A stretch of 47,593 bases of DNA from Methylococcales bacterium (GTDB taxonomy: Bacteria > Pseudomonadota > Gammaproteobacteria > Methylococcales > Methylomonadaceae). This document shows positions 8,729 to 20,737 of this stretch, piece by piece; position 1 is the first letter of the stretch, and every line of letters begins with the position of its first letter. The notes beneath the pieces were generated by a model, which worked only from the letters and a program-made list of their open reading frames with translations, searched no databases and was not told the origin of the DNA. The stretch covers positions 1 through 47,593 of the forward strand of contig JAPLRP010000057.1 in assembly GCA_026399095.1 (NCBI GenBank), written 5' to 3'. The translations under genes and the position numbers were made by a program.

Positions 8729-9223
8729 TTATAAAGCAGCATACACACTTTCGTAATCAGGTTCATTGGCAAGTTCACTGACCAGTTGCGTATAAATAAC
8801 CTTATCGTGCTCGTCAATAATGATAACCGCACGGGCAGTTAATCCCGCAAGAAAGGTGTTAATCAACTTCACGCCATACACATCAGCGAAATCTGACCTA
8901 AACGTTGATAAAGGAACAACATGTTTTAAGCCTTCAACTTCACAAAATCGACATTGTGCAAATGGCAAATCAGCAGATATAACTAATACAACAGTGTTGT
9001 ACAAATGTGCGGCTTTCTCGTTGAATACACGAGTTGAAACGGCGCAAGTAGGAGTATCAAGACTAGGTACAATATTCAGCACCTTTCTTTTACCTGCATA
9101 AGTTGCCAAATTCACGTCCTGTAATTTACTATTTGCCAAGCAAAAATCAGGGGCCTTGCTACCTACTTGAGGTAATTCGCCAGAGGTATGAAGAGGGTTG
9201 CCTTGAAATGTTATTGTTGCCAT
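8729..9223 (-). CDS. tpx: Thiol peroxidase, atypical 2-Cys (Tpx)
   Basis: Reduces alkyl and lipid hydroperoxides using thioredoxin. The 164-residue protein has the usual length. The peroxidatic cysteine is C60 in SLDTPTCAVS and the resolving cysteine is C94 in FAQCRFCEVEGL, equivalent to C61 and C95 of E. coli Tpx. An extra cysteine, C91, sits three residues before the resolving one, where E. coli has alanine. Strong AAGGA ribosome-binding site 7 bases before the ATG. The gene lies alone downstream of der, 68 bases away, on the same strand; part of its transcription may come from der. Confidence 0.95.
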   Translation of the reverse strand: MATITFQGNPLHTSGELPQVGSKAPDFCLANSKLQDVNLATYAGKRKVLNIVPSLDTPTCAVSTRVFNEKAAHLYNTVVLVISADLPFAQCRFCEVEGLKHVVPLSTFRSDFADVYGVKLINTFLAGLTARAVIIIDEHDKVIYTQLVSELANEPDYESVYAAL

Positions 9224-9291
9224 TACTTGATCCTTGTTGTGAAGTTAATAAAACTTAGGTTTAATCAATTCTTACCTTTAACCTTTGCCCC

Positions 9292-10689
9292 TCATTCTTT
9301 CTTGCTTTTTGCTCGTTTGACCAAACGTTCACGTTTTTGAACTTGCCACTCGGTAAGCTTTTTCTTTTGCCCGTGAAAAGGATTAACCGGCGACCTAAAC
9401 TCTAAACGGATGGGTGTACCGGACAATTTAAGCTTCTCACGATAATAATTCATTAAATAACGCTTGTACGAAATGGGCAAGGCATCGGTTTGTACGCCAT
9501 GGATAACTACAATAGGAGGATTTCGTCCGCCTTGATGTGCATATTTTAACTTGATTCGACGGGTATTAATTATCGGTGGTTGATGTGCAACCGTTGCTTC
9601 TTTAAGTATTCTGGTCAACACAGGGGTTGACATATCCAGCATGGCTGATTCATATAATTTAGAAACCACATCAAACAATTTACCAACACCACTACCATGC
9701 AAGGCAGAAATGGGATGTTTTTCGGCGAAATCAAGAAAGGACAATTTAACATCGAGCTGTCTTTTAATGGTATCTTTTTGCTCGGTAGTTATGCCATCCC
9801 ATTTATTAAGACCAATAATCAGCGCCCTGCCGGCTTCTAACACTAGGCCCAATAAATGAGCATCTTGATCAGCTATGCCGTCACGAGCATCAATTATATA
9901 AATGACGACGTTAGCCTGCTCAATCGCTTGCAATGTTTTAATAACACTAAATTTTTCAATAGTCTCAGATACTCTGGATCTTCGACGCATACCCGCAGTA
10001 TCAATTAGCGTAAACTGTTTGCCGCTGCGTTCAAACGGAATATAAATACTATCTCGAGTAGTACCCGGCTCATCAAATACAATAACCCTTTCTTCACCCA
10101 AGAGCCGATTAACTAATGTCGATTTGCCCACATTCGGCCGACCCACGACGGCAATAGAAATACCTTTTCGTGCATCATCAACAACGTCTTCAGTCTTGGC
10201 CGGTAAAAGCTGATTAACCCTTTCGAGTAACTCGGGTATTCCACGACCATGTGATGCCGCAATCTGCACAGGCTCACCAAGAGCAAGTGAATAAAAATCT
10301 GAAGCTGCAATAGTGGCATCAATACCATCAACTTTATTGGTTACCAACAATATTGGTTTATCCAGCTTTCTAAGAATATCAGCGATAACTTTATCGGAAG
10401 CGCTCAGCCCTTCGCGCGCGTCCACCATAAACAATACAATGTCTGCTTCTTCCAAAGCGATTTGCACTTGCTTTCTAGCAAAACTTTCTATACCTTCTGC
10501 ATCATCCGCGATACCACCGGTATCGACAACCAGACAAGGCCTATCGCCGTGCTTTACACGACCATATTGCCTATCTCTTGTTAATCCGGGAAAATCAGCG
10601 ACCAGAGCATCTCTACTGCGTGTTAAAAAATTAAACAATGTGGACTTGCCAACATTGGGTCGCCCTACCAGGGCTATTACAGGTAACAT
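9292..10689 (-). CDS. der: GTPase Der (EngA), ribosome assembly factor
   Basis: Essential double GTPase needed for maturation of the 50S ribosomal subunit. The 465-residue protein carries two tandem G domains, each with a P-loop GRPNVGKST (first at residues 9-17, second around 180). It has G3 motifs (DTGG, DTAG), NKVD and NKWD G4 motifs, and a C-terminal KH-like domain ending in a lysine-rich tail ([14 protein letters not shown]). It follows bamB with only 2 bases between the bamB stop and its ATG, so it is the last gene of the pilW-hisS-yfgM-bamB-der run and is probably translationally coupled. Confidence 0.97.
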   Translation of the reverse strand: MLPVIALVGRPNVGKSTLFNFLTRSRDALVADFPGLTRDRQYGRVKHGDRPCLVVDTGGIADDAEGIESFARKQVQIALEEADIVLFMVDAREGLSASDKVIADILRKLDKPILLVTNKVDGIDATIAASDFYSLALGEPVQIAASHGRGIPELLERVNQLLPAKTEDVVDDARKGISIAVVGRPNVGKSTLVNRLLGEERVIVFDEPGTTRDSIYIPFERSGKQFTLIDTAGMRRRSRVSETIEKFSVIKTLQAIEQANVVIYIIDARDGIADQDAHLLGLVLEAGRALIIGLNKWDGITTEQKDTIKRQLDVKLSFLDFAEKHPISALHGSGVGKLFDVVSKLYESAMLDMSTPVLTRILKEATVAHQPPIINTRRIKLKYAHQGGRNPPIVVIHGVQTDALPISYKRYLMNYYREKLKLSGTPIRLEFRSPVNPFHGQKKKLTEWQVQKRERLVKRAKSKKE

Positions 10690-10691
10690 AG

Positions 10692-11885
10692 TTAAGGTGC
10701 TCGGGTTTTTAAAGCGGCAAGCGTGCCGTCTTTTGCATAAATATAAACAGTATTATCTACCACGACAGGCTTAGCATCTATTGCACTATCAGCAACTTTT
10801 ATTCGACCTAACTGCCTTCCATCAGTGGTAGAAAGCCAATGAACATAACCTTCAAAATCCCCCACAACCACATAGTTTTCATACACTGCAGGGGCTGTTA
10901 ATTTTCTTTGATGCAAATCTTTTTGCTTCCATAATGACGAACCGGTGCGCTGCTCCAATTGCCAAACATCGTCGGTTGAATCTGATAAATACAAATATCT
11001 AAAATCATGACTCAAACCGGTATAAGAAGATATAGCTTCGTTACGCCACAATACATCGCCATCTAATTCTGAAACAGCCGCTGCGCCACCGTTATAACTG
11101 GCAATATAGATAACACCAGTAACTTCTATCGGATCAACATCTAAATCAACAAGTCTTTCAACCTCAGAGCGTCCTTTGGGAATGGCGACACTGGTTTCCC
11201 AGGCATACTTGCCATCCGTTAAGCGTAAGGCCATTAATTTGCCATTATCGTAGCCTTCAATGACGTTTTCTCCTACCACAAGCGGTGCACCAATACCACG
11301 AACACTCAATGCGGGTGCGTTATGCTCATAATTCCAAAGCTTGCCGCCGTTCTTTTCATTTAGAGCGATAATCTCACCATCGGTAGTACGAACAACGACA
11401 ATACCGTTAGCAATAACAGGCACTGAAAGCACTTCACTGGACACAGAAGACTTCCAAAGCAGAGCGCCATTTTCACTATTAAAAGCCGCTACTTCAGCAT
11501 CACTGGAGCCCAGAATAACCGTTCCTACTCCTAACCCAGGTCCGGCAGAGAAATGAATATCTGTCTCTGCTTCCCAGATCAGTCGACCTGTAGTCAAATC
11601 TCTGGCCTGTATCAAGCCATCCCTATCTGCAGCTAATATCTTGCCAAATCCAATAGCGGGGATCAATTTTAGAGACTGCTCATCTGAGCCCACGCCAATC
11701 GATTCACTCCATACTTCTTCTATTTTAATTTCAGGGGCGTACTCACCCAACACCGCAGGTGGATCAGAATTATCTTCTCCGCCAAGAAAGTAATTGGATA
11801 TACCTGAGACAGAGTCATTGATAGTGTCAAATGTGGAGCAACCCGCCAAAATAAGGCAACTGCATAGAAGTGTAATCTGACGCAT
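10692..11885 (-). CDS. bamB: Outer membrane assembly lipoprotein BamB
   Basis: Beta-propeller lipoprotein of the BAM complex, which inserts beta-barrel proteins in the outer membrane. The 397-residue protein has a lipoprotein signal with lipobox LAGC at residues 13-16, so Cys16 would be lipidated. Repeated PQQ-like blades follow (for example [49 protein letters not shown]), giving the eight-bladed propeller pattern. Its ATG overlaps the stop of yfgM by one base (TAATG), and der follows after 2 bases, so the three genes form one tight unit. Confidence 0.95.
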   Translation of the reverse strand: MRQITLLCSCLILAGCSTFDTINDSVSGISNYFLGGEDNSDPPAVLGEYAPEIKIEEVWSESIGVGSDEQSLKLIPAIGFGKILAADRDGLIQARDLTTGRLIWEAETDIHFSAGPGLGVGTVILGSSDAEVAAFNSENGALLWKSSVSSEVLSVPVIANGIVVVRTTDGEIIALNEKNGGKLWNYEHNAPALSVRGIGAPLVVGENVIEGYDNGKLMALRLTDGKYAWETSVAIPKGRSEVERLVDLDVDPIEVTGVIYIASYNGGAAAVSELDGDVLWRNEAISSYTGLSHDFRYLYLSDSTDDVWQLEQRTGSSLWKQKDLHQRKLTAPAVYENYVVVGDFEGYVHWLSTTDGRQLGRIKVADSAIDAKPVVVDNTVYIYAKDGTLAALKTRAP

Positions 11886-12547
11886 TATTTTCCAGGTTCA
11901 TTATTTTGAACCCCTACCTTTTCCGGGGTAGTCAAATCATCAATTTTAATTTGCAACAATGGTGATTTATAGCCATTTTCTAATGCTTTTTGGTAAGAGC
12001 TTCTTGCTTGATCCAAACGATCAAGCGCAACATATAAATCACCGACTAATTCATCGTAGTTACCTGAAAAACTTGATGAAGTAGCTGGATCAAGGTTATT
12101 AATTAACTCTAGACCCTGCTCATATTCACCGCTGGCCAGCATTAAACGAACCAACCTTATTTTGGCAACGTTACCTAATTCTTTATTCGAGCCTGCTGCC
12201 ATATCTTTAAGAATTAGTTTAGCTTTGGTCAAATCACCTTGCTGAACTTTTAACTTTGCCAGTAAAAGTGCACTATAAACACCATACTCGGTCTTGGGAT
12301 ATTGCTCATTTAAGCGCTCTGCCAATTTCTCAGCACTGTCTTTCTTGTCTGTTTCAATCGCTTGAATTAGTTGCCCATATAACGCTGAAGCCTGTTCAGA
12401 CTGAGCCTGCTTATGACCTTGCCAATAATTCCAGGCTAAAGTAACCGCTATTCCAAAAATCAGACCTATGATTGTTGATTGTCCATTTTCTTTCCACCAT
12501 CTTTTTAATGCGTCAAGTTGTTCTTCTTCTGTATCGTAAATTTCCAC
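11885..12547 (-). CDS. yfgM: YfgM-type TPR membrane protein (SecYEG-associated)
   Basis: 220-residue inner-membrane protein. A cytoplasmic N-terminus (EEEQLDALKRWWKENG) is typical of the family, then one membrane span (about residues 21-42, STIIGLIFGIAVTLAWNYW), then a periplasmic tetratricopeptide domain. In E. coli YfgM partners with PpiD at the Sec translocon and helps outer-membrane protein traffic, which fits its place just upstream of bamB. It overlaps bamB by one base and lies 50 bases after hisS. Confidence 0.9.
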   Translation of the reverse strand: MEIYDTEEEQLDALKRWWKENGQSTIIGLIFGIAVTLAWNYWQGHKQAQSEQASALYGQLIQAIETDKKDSAEKLAERLNEQYPKTEYGVYSALLLAKLKVQQGDLTKAKLILKDMAAGSNKELGNVAKIRLVRLMLASGEYEQGLELINNLDPATSSSFSGNYDELVGDLYVALDRLDQARSSYQKALENGYKSPLLQIKIDDLTTPEKVGVQNNEPGK

Positions 12548-12597
12548 GTGCTTTCTCTTGTTGTTATTTTTAAAAATAGTGTTTGGGCCTTTCTATT

Positions 12598-13881
12598 TTA
12601 ATTAAACGGCCCTAAAAACTCTTGCAAAAAAGTAATCGTTTGCTCTTGAGTAAGCGTTTTTTGAGCTTGCTCACTGCGCAATGATTTAATACTAAACTCT
12701 CCGCGACTGACTTCATCATCGCCCAAAATAATAGCGTATTCGGCACCTATTTTATCAGCTTTTTTAAACTGACTTTTAAAACTACCGCCACCGCAATTAA
12801 CTTGTAACTTCAATCCCGGCACTTCATTTCTGATAAGCTCGGCAAATCGCATTCCTTCCTGTTCTGCGGCGTCACCGACACGAATCATAAAAACATCAAC
12901 TGCTCTTGTCTGTGGTAAGTTGCCTGACACTTCAATTAAAGCTAATAATCGCTCAATACCCATGGCGAAACCAACAGCAAAGTTGGGTTTACCACCCAAT
13001 TGCTCTATTAAACCATCATAGCGACCACCTGCACAAACAGTACCCTGCGAACCTAATTCATCTGTTACCCATTCAAAAACAGTTTTGCTGTAATAATCCA
13101 GACCGCGAACCAATCGAGTCGTAATTTCGTAACTAACCCCAAGATCATCCAAGGTTGCCGTTAATGTCTTAAAATGTGCCAGACTTTCTTCACCTAGATA
13201 AGCCATTAATTCAGGTGCATTGGAAACCAATTGCAGCATGGCAGGATTTTTGGTATCTAAGATCCTTAAAGGATTAGTTTCAAGTCGACGTAAACTGTCC
13301 TCATCCAATTCACTGAGATGAGCTTGAAAATACTTAACCAATGTTTCCCGATAAACCAATCTCTCGGCGATAGTTCCCAAGGAATTAAGCTGCAAACGTA
13401 CTTTATCTCGGACACCTAATTTTTTCCATAAACGATCCATTAACAGAATCAATTCAGCATCAATATCCGGACCGGACATCCCGTAAGTTTCAACGCCCAA
13501 TTGGATAAACTGGCGATATCGTCCTTTTTGTGGTCGTTCATGGCGATACATCGGGCCGTAATACCATAATCGATGCACTTGGTTATGCAATAACCCATGC
13601 TCTAAACAGGCTCTAAGACAACCAGCCGTCCCTTCAGGACGTAAGGTTAAAGAATCTCCGTTACGATCATCAAAGGTATACATTTCTTTTTCAACGATAT
13701 CGGTCACTTCACCAATGGATCGCTTGAAAAGTTCTGTTTTTTCTACAATGGGCAGTCGTATTTCACTATAGCCATAAGAACCCAGCACATCTCTTAATAT
13801 TTTTTCTGCATACTGCCAGAGTGGTGTTTGATCTGGAAGCACATCATGCATTCCGCGGATTGCTTGTATATTATTTGCCAT
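12598..13881 (-). CDS. hisS: Histidyl-tRNA synthetase
   Basis: Class II synthetase that charges tRNA-His; cytoplasmic dimer of 427 residues. Visible are the N-terminal RGMHDVLP, motif 2 region ([14 protein letters not shown] and [18 protein letters not shown]), the histidine-specific [13 protein letters not shown], motif 3 ([15 protein letters not shown]), and a C-terminal anticodon-binding domain. The gene is 37 bases after pilW. In related genomes rodZ and ispG usually lie between these two genes and are missing here. The ribosome-binding site is weak. Confidence 0.97.
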   Translation of the reverse strand: MANNIQAIRGMHDVLPDQTPLWQYAEKILRDVLGSYGYSEIRLPIVEKTELFKRSIGEVTDIVEKEMYTFDDRNGDSLTLRPEGTAGCLRACLEHGLLHNQVHRLWYYGPMYRHERPQKGRYRQFIQLGVETYGMSGPDIDAELILLMDRLWKKLGVRDKVRLQLNSLGTIAERLVYRETLVKYFQAHLSELDEDSLRRLETNPLRILDTKNPAMLQLVSNAPELMAYLGEESLAHFKTLTATLDDLGVSYEITTRLVRGLDYYSKTVFEWVTDELGSQGTVCAGGRYDGLIEQLGGKPNFAVGFAMGIERLLALIEVSGNLPQTRAVDVFMIRVGDAAEQEGMRFAELIRNEVPGLKLQVNCGGGSFKSQFKKADKIGAEYAIILGDDEVSRGEFSIKSLRSEQAQKTLTQEQTITFLQEFLGPFN

Positions 13882-13918
13882 ATTTCGTAAATTTTGTAGC
13901 GGTTAAAATCCTTAACCC

Positions 13919-14689
13919 TTAAAAATCTTTAACTCCTGCCAGTCGTTTTGCTTCATCTGAAAAAGGAAATTTTTCTACCAACAACTTCTGATATTCTTTT
14001 GCCAACGAGATGTTGCCCAAAGCTCGTTCAGTTTGCATACCAAACCATAAAGTGCCGGCTGTATAATCCGCAACCGACAAGTATCTTTGTAAATAAGCTT
14101 TTGCTGCTAAATATTCACCGTTTTGATAACTTATTGCTTGCATTTCCAATAATGCCGGCGGATAAGCCTCATTAAGCATCAGCGCTTGCTTGAAGTATGA
14201 TTTGGCACTTTGCTTCTGCCCCATAGCATACTGACATCGTCCGGCGTTTGTTAAGGCCAACCATTGCCTGTCATTTAACTGGGTTGAAATAGCCTTAGTC
14301 AGTAAAGCCATTCCTTGCGTATACTCTCCACGATCACATAGAAAGCGGCCATAATTATTCTGTACACTCCAATCATTAGGAGACAATTCCGTGGCTATCT
14401 CATATTGCTCTTTAGCTTGCTTAAAATCATTTAATTTTTCATATAAATAAGCTGCTGCATTATGCACTTGTGTATTATTAGGATCTTTTTTCTGTGCTAG
14501 TTGTAAATTTTCTTTGGCGATTTCCAGCTTACCTAAATCCAAATAGCGCACACCTAATTGTAAATAAATACTGGCAGATTCTTCATTCTTAGTGCCATTT
14601 TCGTTTGTTGAGGCACAAGAAGTTAAAACAATGCCAAAAACCAATCCAACAACAAGGCCTTTAAAAGACCTTAATGTTTCAAGTAACAC
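13919..14689 (-). CDS. pilW: Type IV pilus biogenesis/stability lipoprotein PilW (PilF)
   Basis: 256-residue outer-membrane lipoprotein (lipobox LTSC, Cys25) followed by about six tetratricopeptide repeats, for example [20 protein letters not shown] and [19 protein letters not shown]. The family acts as the pilotin for the secretin PilQ or in pilus stability. The gene lies directly after rlmN in many gammaproteobacteria, as here. The start is a GTG at 14689, overlapping the 3' end of rlmN by 11 bases; this gives a full signal peptide. The symbol pilF is also used for it. The window does not contain other pilus genes. Confidence 0.9.
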   Translation of the reverse strand: MLLETLRSFKGLVVGLVFGIVLTSCASTNENGTKNEESASIYLQLGVRYLDLGKLEIAKENLQLAQKKDPNNTQVHNAAAYLYEKLNDFKQAKEQYEIATELSPNDWSVQNNYGRFLCDRGEYTQGMALLTKAISTQLNDRQWLALTNAGRCQYAMGQKQSAKSYFKQALMLNEAYPPALLEMQAISYQNGEYLAAKAYLQRYLSVADYTAGTLWFGMQTERALGNISLAKEYQKLLVEKFPFSDEAKRLAGVKDF

Positions 14690-15791
14690 TTGCTGATCCC
14701 GCTACCTTTAACTTAAGATGCCTACGACTTTTATCTTCAACTTGCCCAACCAATTGCCCGCAAGCTGCATCAATATCTTCGCCACGTGTCTTTCTAATTG
14801 TCGTAATGATACCTGCATCGTTTAAAACAGTTTTGAAGCGATTGATAACTTCTCTACTTGAACAACGATATGCATTATTGGGAAAAGGATTAAATGGTAT
14901 TAAGTTGAGCTTTGCAGGAACTGTCTTTAATAACTTAATAAGTCCACGCGCGTCATCCATAGAATCATTGATACCATCAAGCATGACATATTCAAAAGTT
15001 ACCGTACGCCTTGGGGCAATTTTTGCGTTATCCCTGCACGCTTCCATTAATTCCTTTAATGGATATTTTTTATTTATAGGAACCAGTTCATTCCTTAACT
15101 CATCCGTTACAGCATGTAATGAAACAGCAAGACTAACATCACAGACCTGAGTTAATCGATACATCGCCGGCACAACACCCGACGTGCTAATGGTCACTCT
15201 ACGTTTGGAAAGTCCAAAGGTAAAATCATCCATCATTAAATTCATGGCCGCAACTACGTTATCAAAATTAAGCAAGGGCTCACCCATACCCATCATGACT
15301 ACATTGGTGATTTTTTTCGACGTACCCAAGCGCTTTTGTGCAACGATGACTTGACCAATAATTTCTGCCGTTGTGAGATTACGATTAAAACCTTGCTGGG
15401 CAGTAGAACAAAAAGTACAGGCCAAAGCACAGCCTATTTGTGACGAAACACATAAAGTGCCTCGACCTTCTTCGGGTATAAAAACTGTTTCTACCCGATT
15501 ACCGCAACTGGTTTCCAACGCCCACTTGCAGGTACCATCACTGGCGATTTGTTCAATTACAATCTCTGGAGTAGCCAGATAACAGTTTTCATTTAAGTAA
15601 GCTCTCAAAGGCTTGCTTAAATTTGTCATCAGGTCAAAATCTTCTACACCTTCCTGATAAATCCATTTAAGTAATTGAGTCGCTCGAAAAGGTTTCTCGC
15701 CTAAATCGACAAAAAAGGTCGCAAGACCTTTTCTATCGTAATCAAATAGATTAAATCTTTTAGGTTTAACGGGTTCTAGCACAGATTTCAT
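14679..15791 (-). CDS. rlmN: Dual-specificity 23S rRNA/tRNA methyltransferase RlmN
   Basis: Radical SAM enzyme that makes 2-methyladenosine at A2503 of 23S rRNA and A37 of some tRNAs. The 370-residue protein has the iron-sulphur motif CALACTFC (C121, C125, C128), the SAM-binding GMGEPLLN, and a C-terminal catalytic cysteine in AACGQL. The ATG at 15791 overlaps the 3' end of ndk by 26 bases. A GTG three codons later is an alternative start; neither has a strong ribosome-binding site, which suggests coupling to ndk translation. pilW follows with an 11-base overlap. Confidence 0.96.
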   Translation of the reverse strand: MKSVLEPVKPKRFNLFDYDRKGLATFFVDLGEKPFRATQLLKWIYQEGVEDFDLMTNLSKPLRAYLNENCYLATPEIVIEQIASDGTCKWALETSCGNRVETVFIPEEGRGTLCVSSQIGCALACTFCSTAQQGFNRNLTTAEIIGQVIVAQKRLGTSKKITNVVMMGMGEPLLNFDNVVAAMNLMMDDFTFGLSKRRVTISTSGVVPAMYRLTQVCDVSLAVSLHAVTDELRNELVPINKKYPLKELMEACRDNAKIAPRRTVTFEYVMLDGINDSMDDARGLIKLLKTVPAKLNLIPFNPFPNNAYRCSSREVINRFKTVLNDAGIITTIRKTRGEDIDAACGQLVGQVEDKSRRHLKLKVAGSASVT

Positions 15792-16197
15792 TGTCTGAGA
15801 AAAAGAAAGCGATTTCTCTTTTTGCAGTTTCTAAAGCATCTGATCCATGCACTGCATTTTCATCAATACTGGCTGCGAAGTCTGCGCGAATAGTGCCTGC
15901 AGCTGCTTCCTTAGGGTTAGTAGCTCCCATAATTTCGCGATGCTTAAGAACAGCATTTTCACCTTCCAGTACTTGCATGATGACAGGGCCTGAAATCATG
16001 AATGAAACCAAATCGTTAAAGAAACCACGTTCACTGTGCTCTGCATAAAAACCTTCAGCCTGTGCTTGTGTCAAGTGCAACATTTTTGCAGCAACGATTT
16101 TTAAATCATTTTTTTCAAAACGGCTATAAATTTCGCCGATAACATTTTTTGCGACAGCATCAGGTTTAATAATTGAGAAAGTGCGTTCTATTGCCAT
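15766..16197 (-). CDS. ndk: Nucleoside diphosphate kinase
   Basis: Transfers the gamma-phosphate of ATP to nucleoside diphosphates through a phosphohistidine. The 143-residue protein has the standard length, with [12 protein letters not shown] at the start and the catalytic H117 in [10 protein letters not shown]. It ends in [13 protein letters not shown], slightly different from the usual ENEICPR ending because the frame runs a few codons on into rlmN. It is first in the ndk-rlmN-pilW-hisS block and has a good promoter at 16248-16276. Confidence 0.97.
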   Translation of the reverse strand: MAIERTFSIIKPDAVAKNVIGEIYSRFEKNDLKIVAAKMLHLTQAQAEGFYAEHSERGFFNDLVSFMISGPVIMQVLEGENAVLKHREIMGATNPKEAAAGTIRADFAASIDENAVHGSDALETAKREIAFFFSDNEICARTR

Positions 16198-16247
16198 TAT
16201 GTTTTAAAACTCCAAAGTAACATTAAATAAAAAATTTTTAATCGCTC

Positions 16248-16276
16248 ATTATACTCGATCACCTAGTCATTGTAGA
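16248..16276 (-). promoter_or_regulatory. Candidate sigma-70 promoter of ndk
   Basis: On the minus strand TCTACA (16276-16271) is followed after exactly 17 bases by a perfect TATAAT (16253-16248), about 50 bases before the ndk ATG. The -35 matches TTGACA at 4 of 6 positions. Confidence 0.6.
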
Positions 16277-16295
16277 TAATCGACAGATCGTTTGA

Positions 16296-17222
16296 TTAAG
16301 GCCTGTGATCTATTTCTGCACCTTCTTTAACTGGTATCATTAAATCTTCAGCACTAATTCCCAACAGTAATGCCATTGGACTCGCAATAAAAATAGATGA
16401 ATAAGTACCAAAAAATACACCAAACAGAAGTACGATAGAAAAATTATGAATAATTTCTCCACCTAGAAAAAACAGAGATACCAATACTAAAATAACCGTC
16501 AGAGACGTCATAATAGTGCGGCTTAAAGTAACATTAACCGAAATATTCATAATTTCTTCGGTCGATTTGTTCCTTAACAAGCGAAAGTTTTCTCGAATAC
16601 GATCATAAACCACAATCGTATCGTTTAAGGAATAACCAATTAGCGCAAGCACAGCCGCCAATACCGTTAAATCAAATTCCAGACCTAAAATGGAAAACAA
16701 CCCCAAGGTAACAACAACATCATGAATAGTCGCGATGACAGCTCCCGTAGAAAATTTCCACTCAAAGCGCCAGGCGATATAAACCAAGATACCTATCGTT
16801 GAATATAATAACGCCAAAAAGCCGTCTTCAGCCAAATCGTCACCAACCTGTGGACCAACAAACTCAACGCGTCGAACACTGGCAGGTTCTGCCGTAGTCT
16901 TATTAATTGCCTCAAGCACTTTAGTGCTCAAGTCTGCACTACTGACTCCCTCATGCGGCTTTAAACGAATCAAAACATCTTTTGCAGTGCCAAAATTTTG
17001 AACCGTCGCATCATCAAAACCCTCGGCATCTAAAGTATTTCGCAACACCGTTAAGTCTGCCGCTTTTTGGTAGCCAACTTCAATTAATGTGCCTCCGGTA
17101 AAATCTATACCCATCTGCAGTCCTCGGACAGCCAGAGATCCTATCGAGATAATCATCAGCATACCAGAAAATATCAGTGCAATATTTCGGTTACCTATAA
17201 AATTTATATTTGTTGTATTCAT
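16296..17222 (-). CDS. secF: Protein translocase subunit SecF
   Basis: Membrane partner of SecD; together they use the proton or Na+ gradient to help pull exported proteins across the inner membrane. The 308-residue protein has six predicted spans, the family segment GIDFTGGTLIEV after the first span, and DTIVVYDRIRENFR, a conserved loop. It lies 27 bases after secD and is the last gene of tgt-yajC-secD-secF. The next gene, ndk, has its own promoter. Confidence 0.97.
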   Translation of the reverse strand: MNTTNINFIGNRNIALIFSGMLMIISIGSLAVRGLQMGIDFTGGTLIEVGYQKAADLTVLRNTLDAEGFDDATVQNFGTAKDVLIRLKPHEGVSSADLSTKVLEAINKTTAEPASVRRVEFVGPQVGDDLAEDGFLALLYSTIGILVYIAWRFEWKFSTGAVIATIHDVVVTLGLFSILGLEFDLTVLAAVLALIGYSLNDTIVVYDRIRENFRLLRNKSTEEIMNISVNVTLSRTIMTSLTVILVLVSLFFLGGEIIHNFSIVLLFGVFFGTYSSIFIASPMALLLGISAEDLMIPVKEGAEIDHRP

Positions 17223-17249
17223 ATTTATTCTTCTAAAAGTAGAGGCAAA

Positions 17250-19097
17250 CTAAATAGATAACTTTTCAACCCTGCGGTTACCGTATACCCAGTTAATAAC
17301 CATTCGTGTTCCGGTGATTGCTGTAAACATAGATGATAAAATCCCGATAATCAGTGTTACCGCAAACCCCTTGACTGAACCCGTACCAAAAGCAAACAAT
17401 ACGACCGCCACAACAAGATTGGTAAAGTGGGAGTCAAGAATGGTTGCAAAAGCTTTGTCATACCCAACAAAAATTGCCGCTTGAGGTGTCACACCATTTT
17501 TAAGCTCTTCTTTGATGCGTTCAAAAATCAACACGTTAGCATCAACTGACATACCTACAGTCAAGATTATCCCGGCAATACCCGGCAATGTTAATGTTGC
17601 CTGCAACATAGATAAAATCGCGACAACAATAACCACGTTAAACGCCAACGCAAGGTTCGCGATCATACCGAAAAGTCGATAATAAACGGCCATAAACAAA
17701 ACAACCAGAGCAAAACCCACCACAAACGACAACATACCTTTATCAATGTTGTCTTGACCAAGACTGGGCCCTACAGTACGCTCTTCAACGATATCAACCG
17801 GCGCAGCAAGGGCTCCAGCCCTTAATAACAAAGACAAGTTTCGTGCTTCTTGGGGACTGTCCAAACCGGTAGTTTGAAAACGCTTGCTAAAAACGCCTTG
17901 AATAGTTGCCACGTTGATAACCTTTTCAACTTTCTCCTTGTGACGCACTTTTTGTCCATTAACCGTTTTTGTTTCCACCTTGTATTCAATAAATACGACT
18001 GCCATCGGTTTACCAACACTGACTTGGGTGGTTTTGGCCATTTTAGCCGCGCCAACACCATTTAATGAGATATTAACCGAAGGACGACCATCCTGATCTT
18101 GACCGGAAGAAGAATCAACAATTTGATCGCCTGTAACAATAACACGACGATCCAATAGTATAGGATTACCGTTTCTTTCATAGTACAAGCGACTTCCAAC
18201 GGGTACGTGCCCGGTAACCGCTTGCTGAACATCATGTTCAACATCAACCATTCGATATTCAAGTGTAGCTGTCGTGCCCAGAATTTCTTTAGCACGCGTG
18301 GTATCTTGCACGCCAGGCAATTGCACCATGATACGATTTTCACCTTGCTGCTGTATGACTGGCTCTGCAACTCCCAACTCATTTACGCGGTTACGTAAAG
18401 TTGTCATGTTTTGCGCAACGGCAAATTTCTTGATTTCACGCACTTCTTTTTCTGATACTTTTAACCAGACCTGATCTTGAGCTTCTGGCTCGGTAATATC
18501 TAGATTACGAAAGTCTTTATCCAGAAGAGCCAAAAGAGCCGGCTTATCATCAACAGACTTAAGCGTCACCTTAATAAAACCATTATCTTTAGAAACAGAT
18601 TGATAACGCATTTTTGCGCCTCTTAAGGCCAATCGCAAATCATCGTTATAGCGCTCTTCAGCTTGCTTTACAGCAGCATCCATATCTACCTCAAGTAGAA
18701 AATGCACCCCACCTCGCAAATCAAGGCCCAAATACATGGCTTGGGCACCCAAAGAACGCAACCAGTCGGGCGTTGTAGGAGCCAAATTTAAAGCAACCGT
18801 ATAATTGCTACCCATTTTTTCTCTCAATAAATCAGCCACTTTAAGCTGATCATCGGTATTGGTAAATCGCGCCAACACACGTCCATCTTTAAACTCAAAA
18901 GCTTTAAGAGGAACACCTGCTGTTTTAATAGTCGCATCGATCTGATTGGCCTGCTCTTGAGCAATATTGACAGCTTGTGTCGATGACACCTGAACAGATG
19001 GATCATCGCCGTATAAATTCGGTAACGAATAAATAATCCCGACACCAAAAACAATAAGGACTAATAAATTTTTCCAAAGTGGGAAATGGTTTTGCAT
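17250..19097 (-). CDS. secD: Protein translocase subunit SecD
   Basis: 615-residue RND-type membrane protein. One N-terminal span, a large periplasmic P1 domain (with GLDLRGGVHFLLEVD and RNRVNELGVAEPVIQQQG), then five C-terminal spans including the conserved GMSVDANVLIFERIKEEL. It lies between yajC (72 bases upstream) and secF. GGAA is a modest ribosome-binding site before the ATG at 19097. Function: post-translocational pulling and release of secreted proteins in the periplasm. Confidence 0.97.
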   Translation of the reverse strand: MQNHFPLWKNLLVLIVFGVGIIYSLPNLYGDDPSVQVSSTQAVNIAQEQANQIDATIKTAGVPLKAFEFKDGRVLARFTNTDDQLKVADLLREKMGSNYTVALNLAPTTPDWLRSLGAQAMYLGLDLRGGVHFLLEVDMDAAVKQAEERYNDDLRLALRGAKMRYQSVSKDNGFIKVTLKSVDDKPALLALLDKDFRNLDITEPEAQDQVWLKVSEKEVREIKKFAVAQNMTTLRNRVNELGVAEPVIQQQGENRIMVQLPGVQDTTRAKEILGTTATLEYRMVDVEHDVQQAVTGHVPVGSRLYYERNGNPILLDRRVIVTGDQIVDSSSGQDQDGRPSVNISLNGVGAAKMAKTTQVSVGKPMAVVFIEYKVETKTVNGQKVRHKEKVEKVINVATIQGVFSKRFQTTGLDSPQEARNLSLLLRAGALAAPVDIVEERTVGPSLGQDNIDKGMLSFVVGFALVVLFMAVYYRLFGMIANLALAFNVVIVVAILSMLQATLTLPGIAGIILTVGMSVDANVLIFERIKEELKNGVTPQAAIFVGYDKAFATILDSHFTNLVVAVVLFAFGTGSVKGFAVTLIIGILSSMFTAITGTRMVINWVYGNRRVEKLSI

Positions 19098-19169
19098 GTG
19101 TTATTCCAATAATTAAATCGTGCTATAGCTTTAAAAGAAGCTATCGCTGACTAGTTTTGCTCTACAACA

Positions 19170-19517
19170 TTAAACTTTAACAACTTTTTTAGTTATTGCC
19201 TTATAAGTTCCTTTTGGCATCATACTATCAATGCTTTGGCGTTGTACCTGAATAAAAATGTTGTCCGCAACCTCAATCTTCACGAAATTATCATCTAAAT
19301 CAACAACTTTACCTAAAATACCACCCGAGGTTACCACTTCAACACCTTTACTCATTGCTGCGATCATTTGTTTCTTTTCTTTGGCGCGTTTAGATTGAGG
19401 ACGCAAAAACAAGAAGTAAAAGAACACCAGAATACCCAGTGGAAACAGCATACCTTCTATGCCTGGTTGGGAAGCAGCAGGTGCTGCCGCTAACGCGTCA
19501 GATATAAAAAAACTCAT
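19170..19517 (-). CDS. yajC: Sec translocon accessory protein YajC
   Basis: 115-residue small inner-membrane protein that associates with SecDF. One span (about residues 20-40) is followed by RPQSKRAKEKK, the characteristic basic stretch, and a small cytoplasmic domain (VVTSGGILGKVVDLDD). I chose the ATG at 19517, which has GAGGAT a few bases upstream; an in-frame TTG at 19529 would put that site inside the gene. The gene is 40 bases after tgt. Confidence 0.95.
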   Translation of the reverse strand: MSFFISDALAAAPAASQPGIEGMLFPLGILVFFYFLFLRPQSKRAKEKKQMIAAMSKGVEVVTSGGILGKVVDLDDNFVKIEVADNIFIQVQRQSIDSMMPKGTYKAITKKVVKV

Positions 19518-19557
19518 GATTATCCTCAATTATTATAGTAATTAGCAAAGTTTGCTA

Positions 19558-20688
<1,131 letters not shown>

Positions 20689-20707
20689 TCATAAATTAAG
20701 GCTGCAG

Positions 20708-20737
20708 ATTATCCAGCTTTTTTAGTATTTAATCCAA
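20708..20737 (-). promoter_or_regulatory. Candidate promoter of tgt-yajC-secDF
   Basis: On the minus strand TTGGAT (20737-20732) is followed after 18 bases by GATAAT (20713-20708), about 35 bases before the tgt ATG. The rest of the 370-base divergent region to kup is AT-rich; a TATAAT at 20973-20978 could be the -10 box of kup, although no good -35 precedes it at the usual distance. Confidence 0.4.

Noticed and set aside
10313-10774. 153-codon plus-strand frame across der and bamB
   Set aside because: Antisense to two secure genes; composition reflects their reverse complement.
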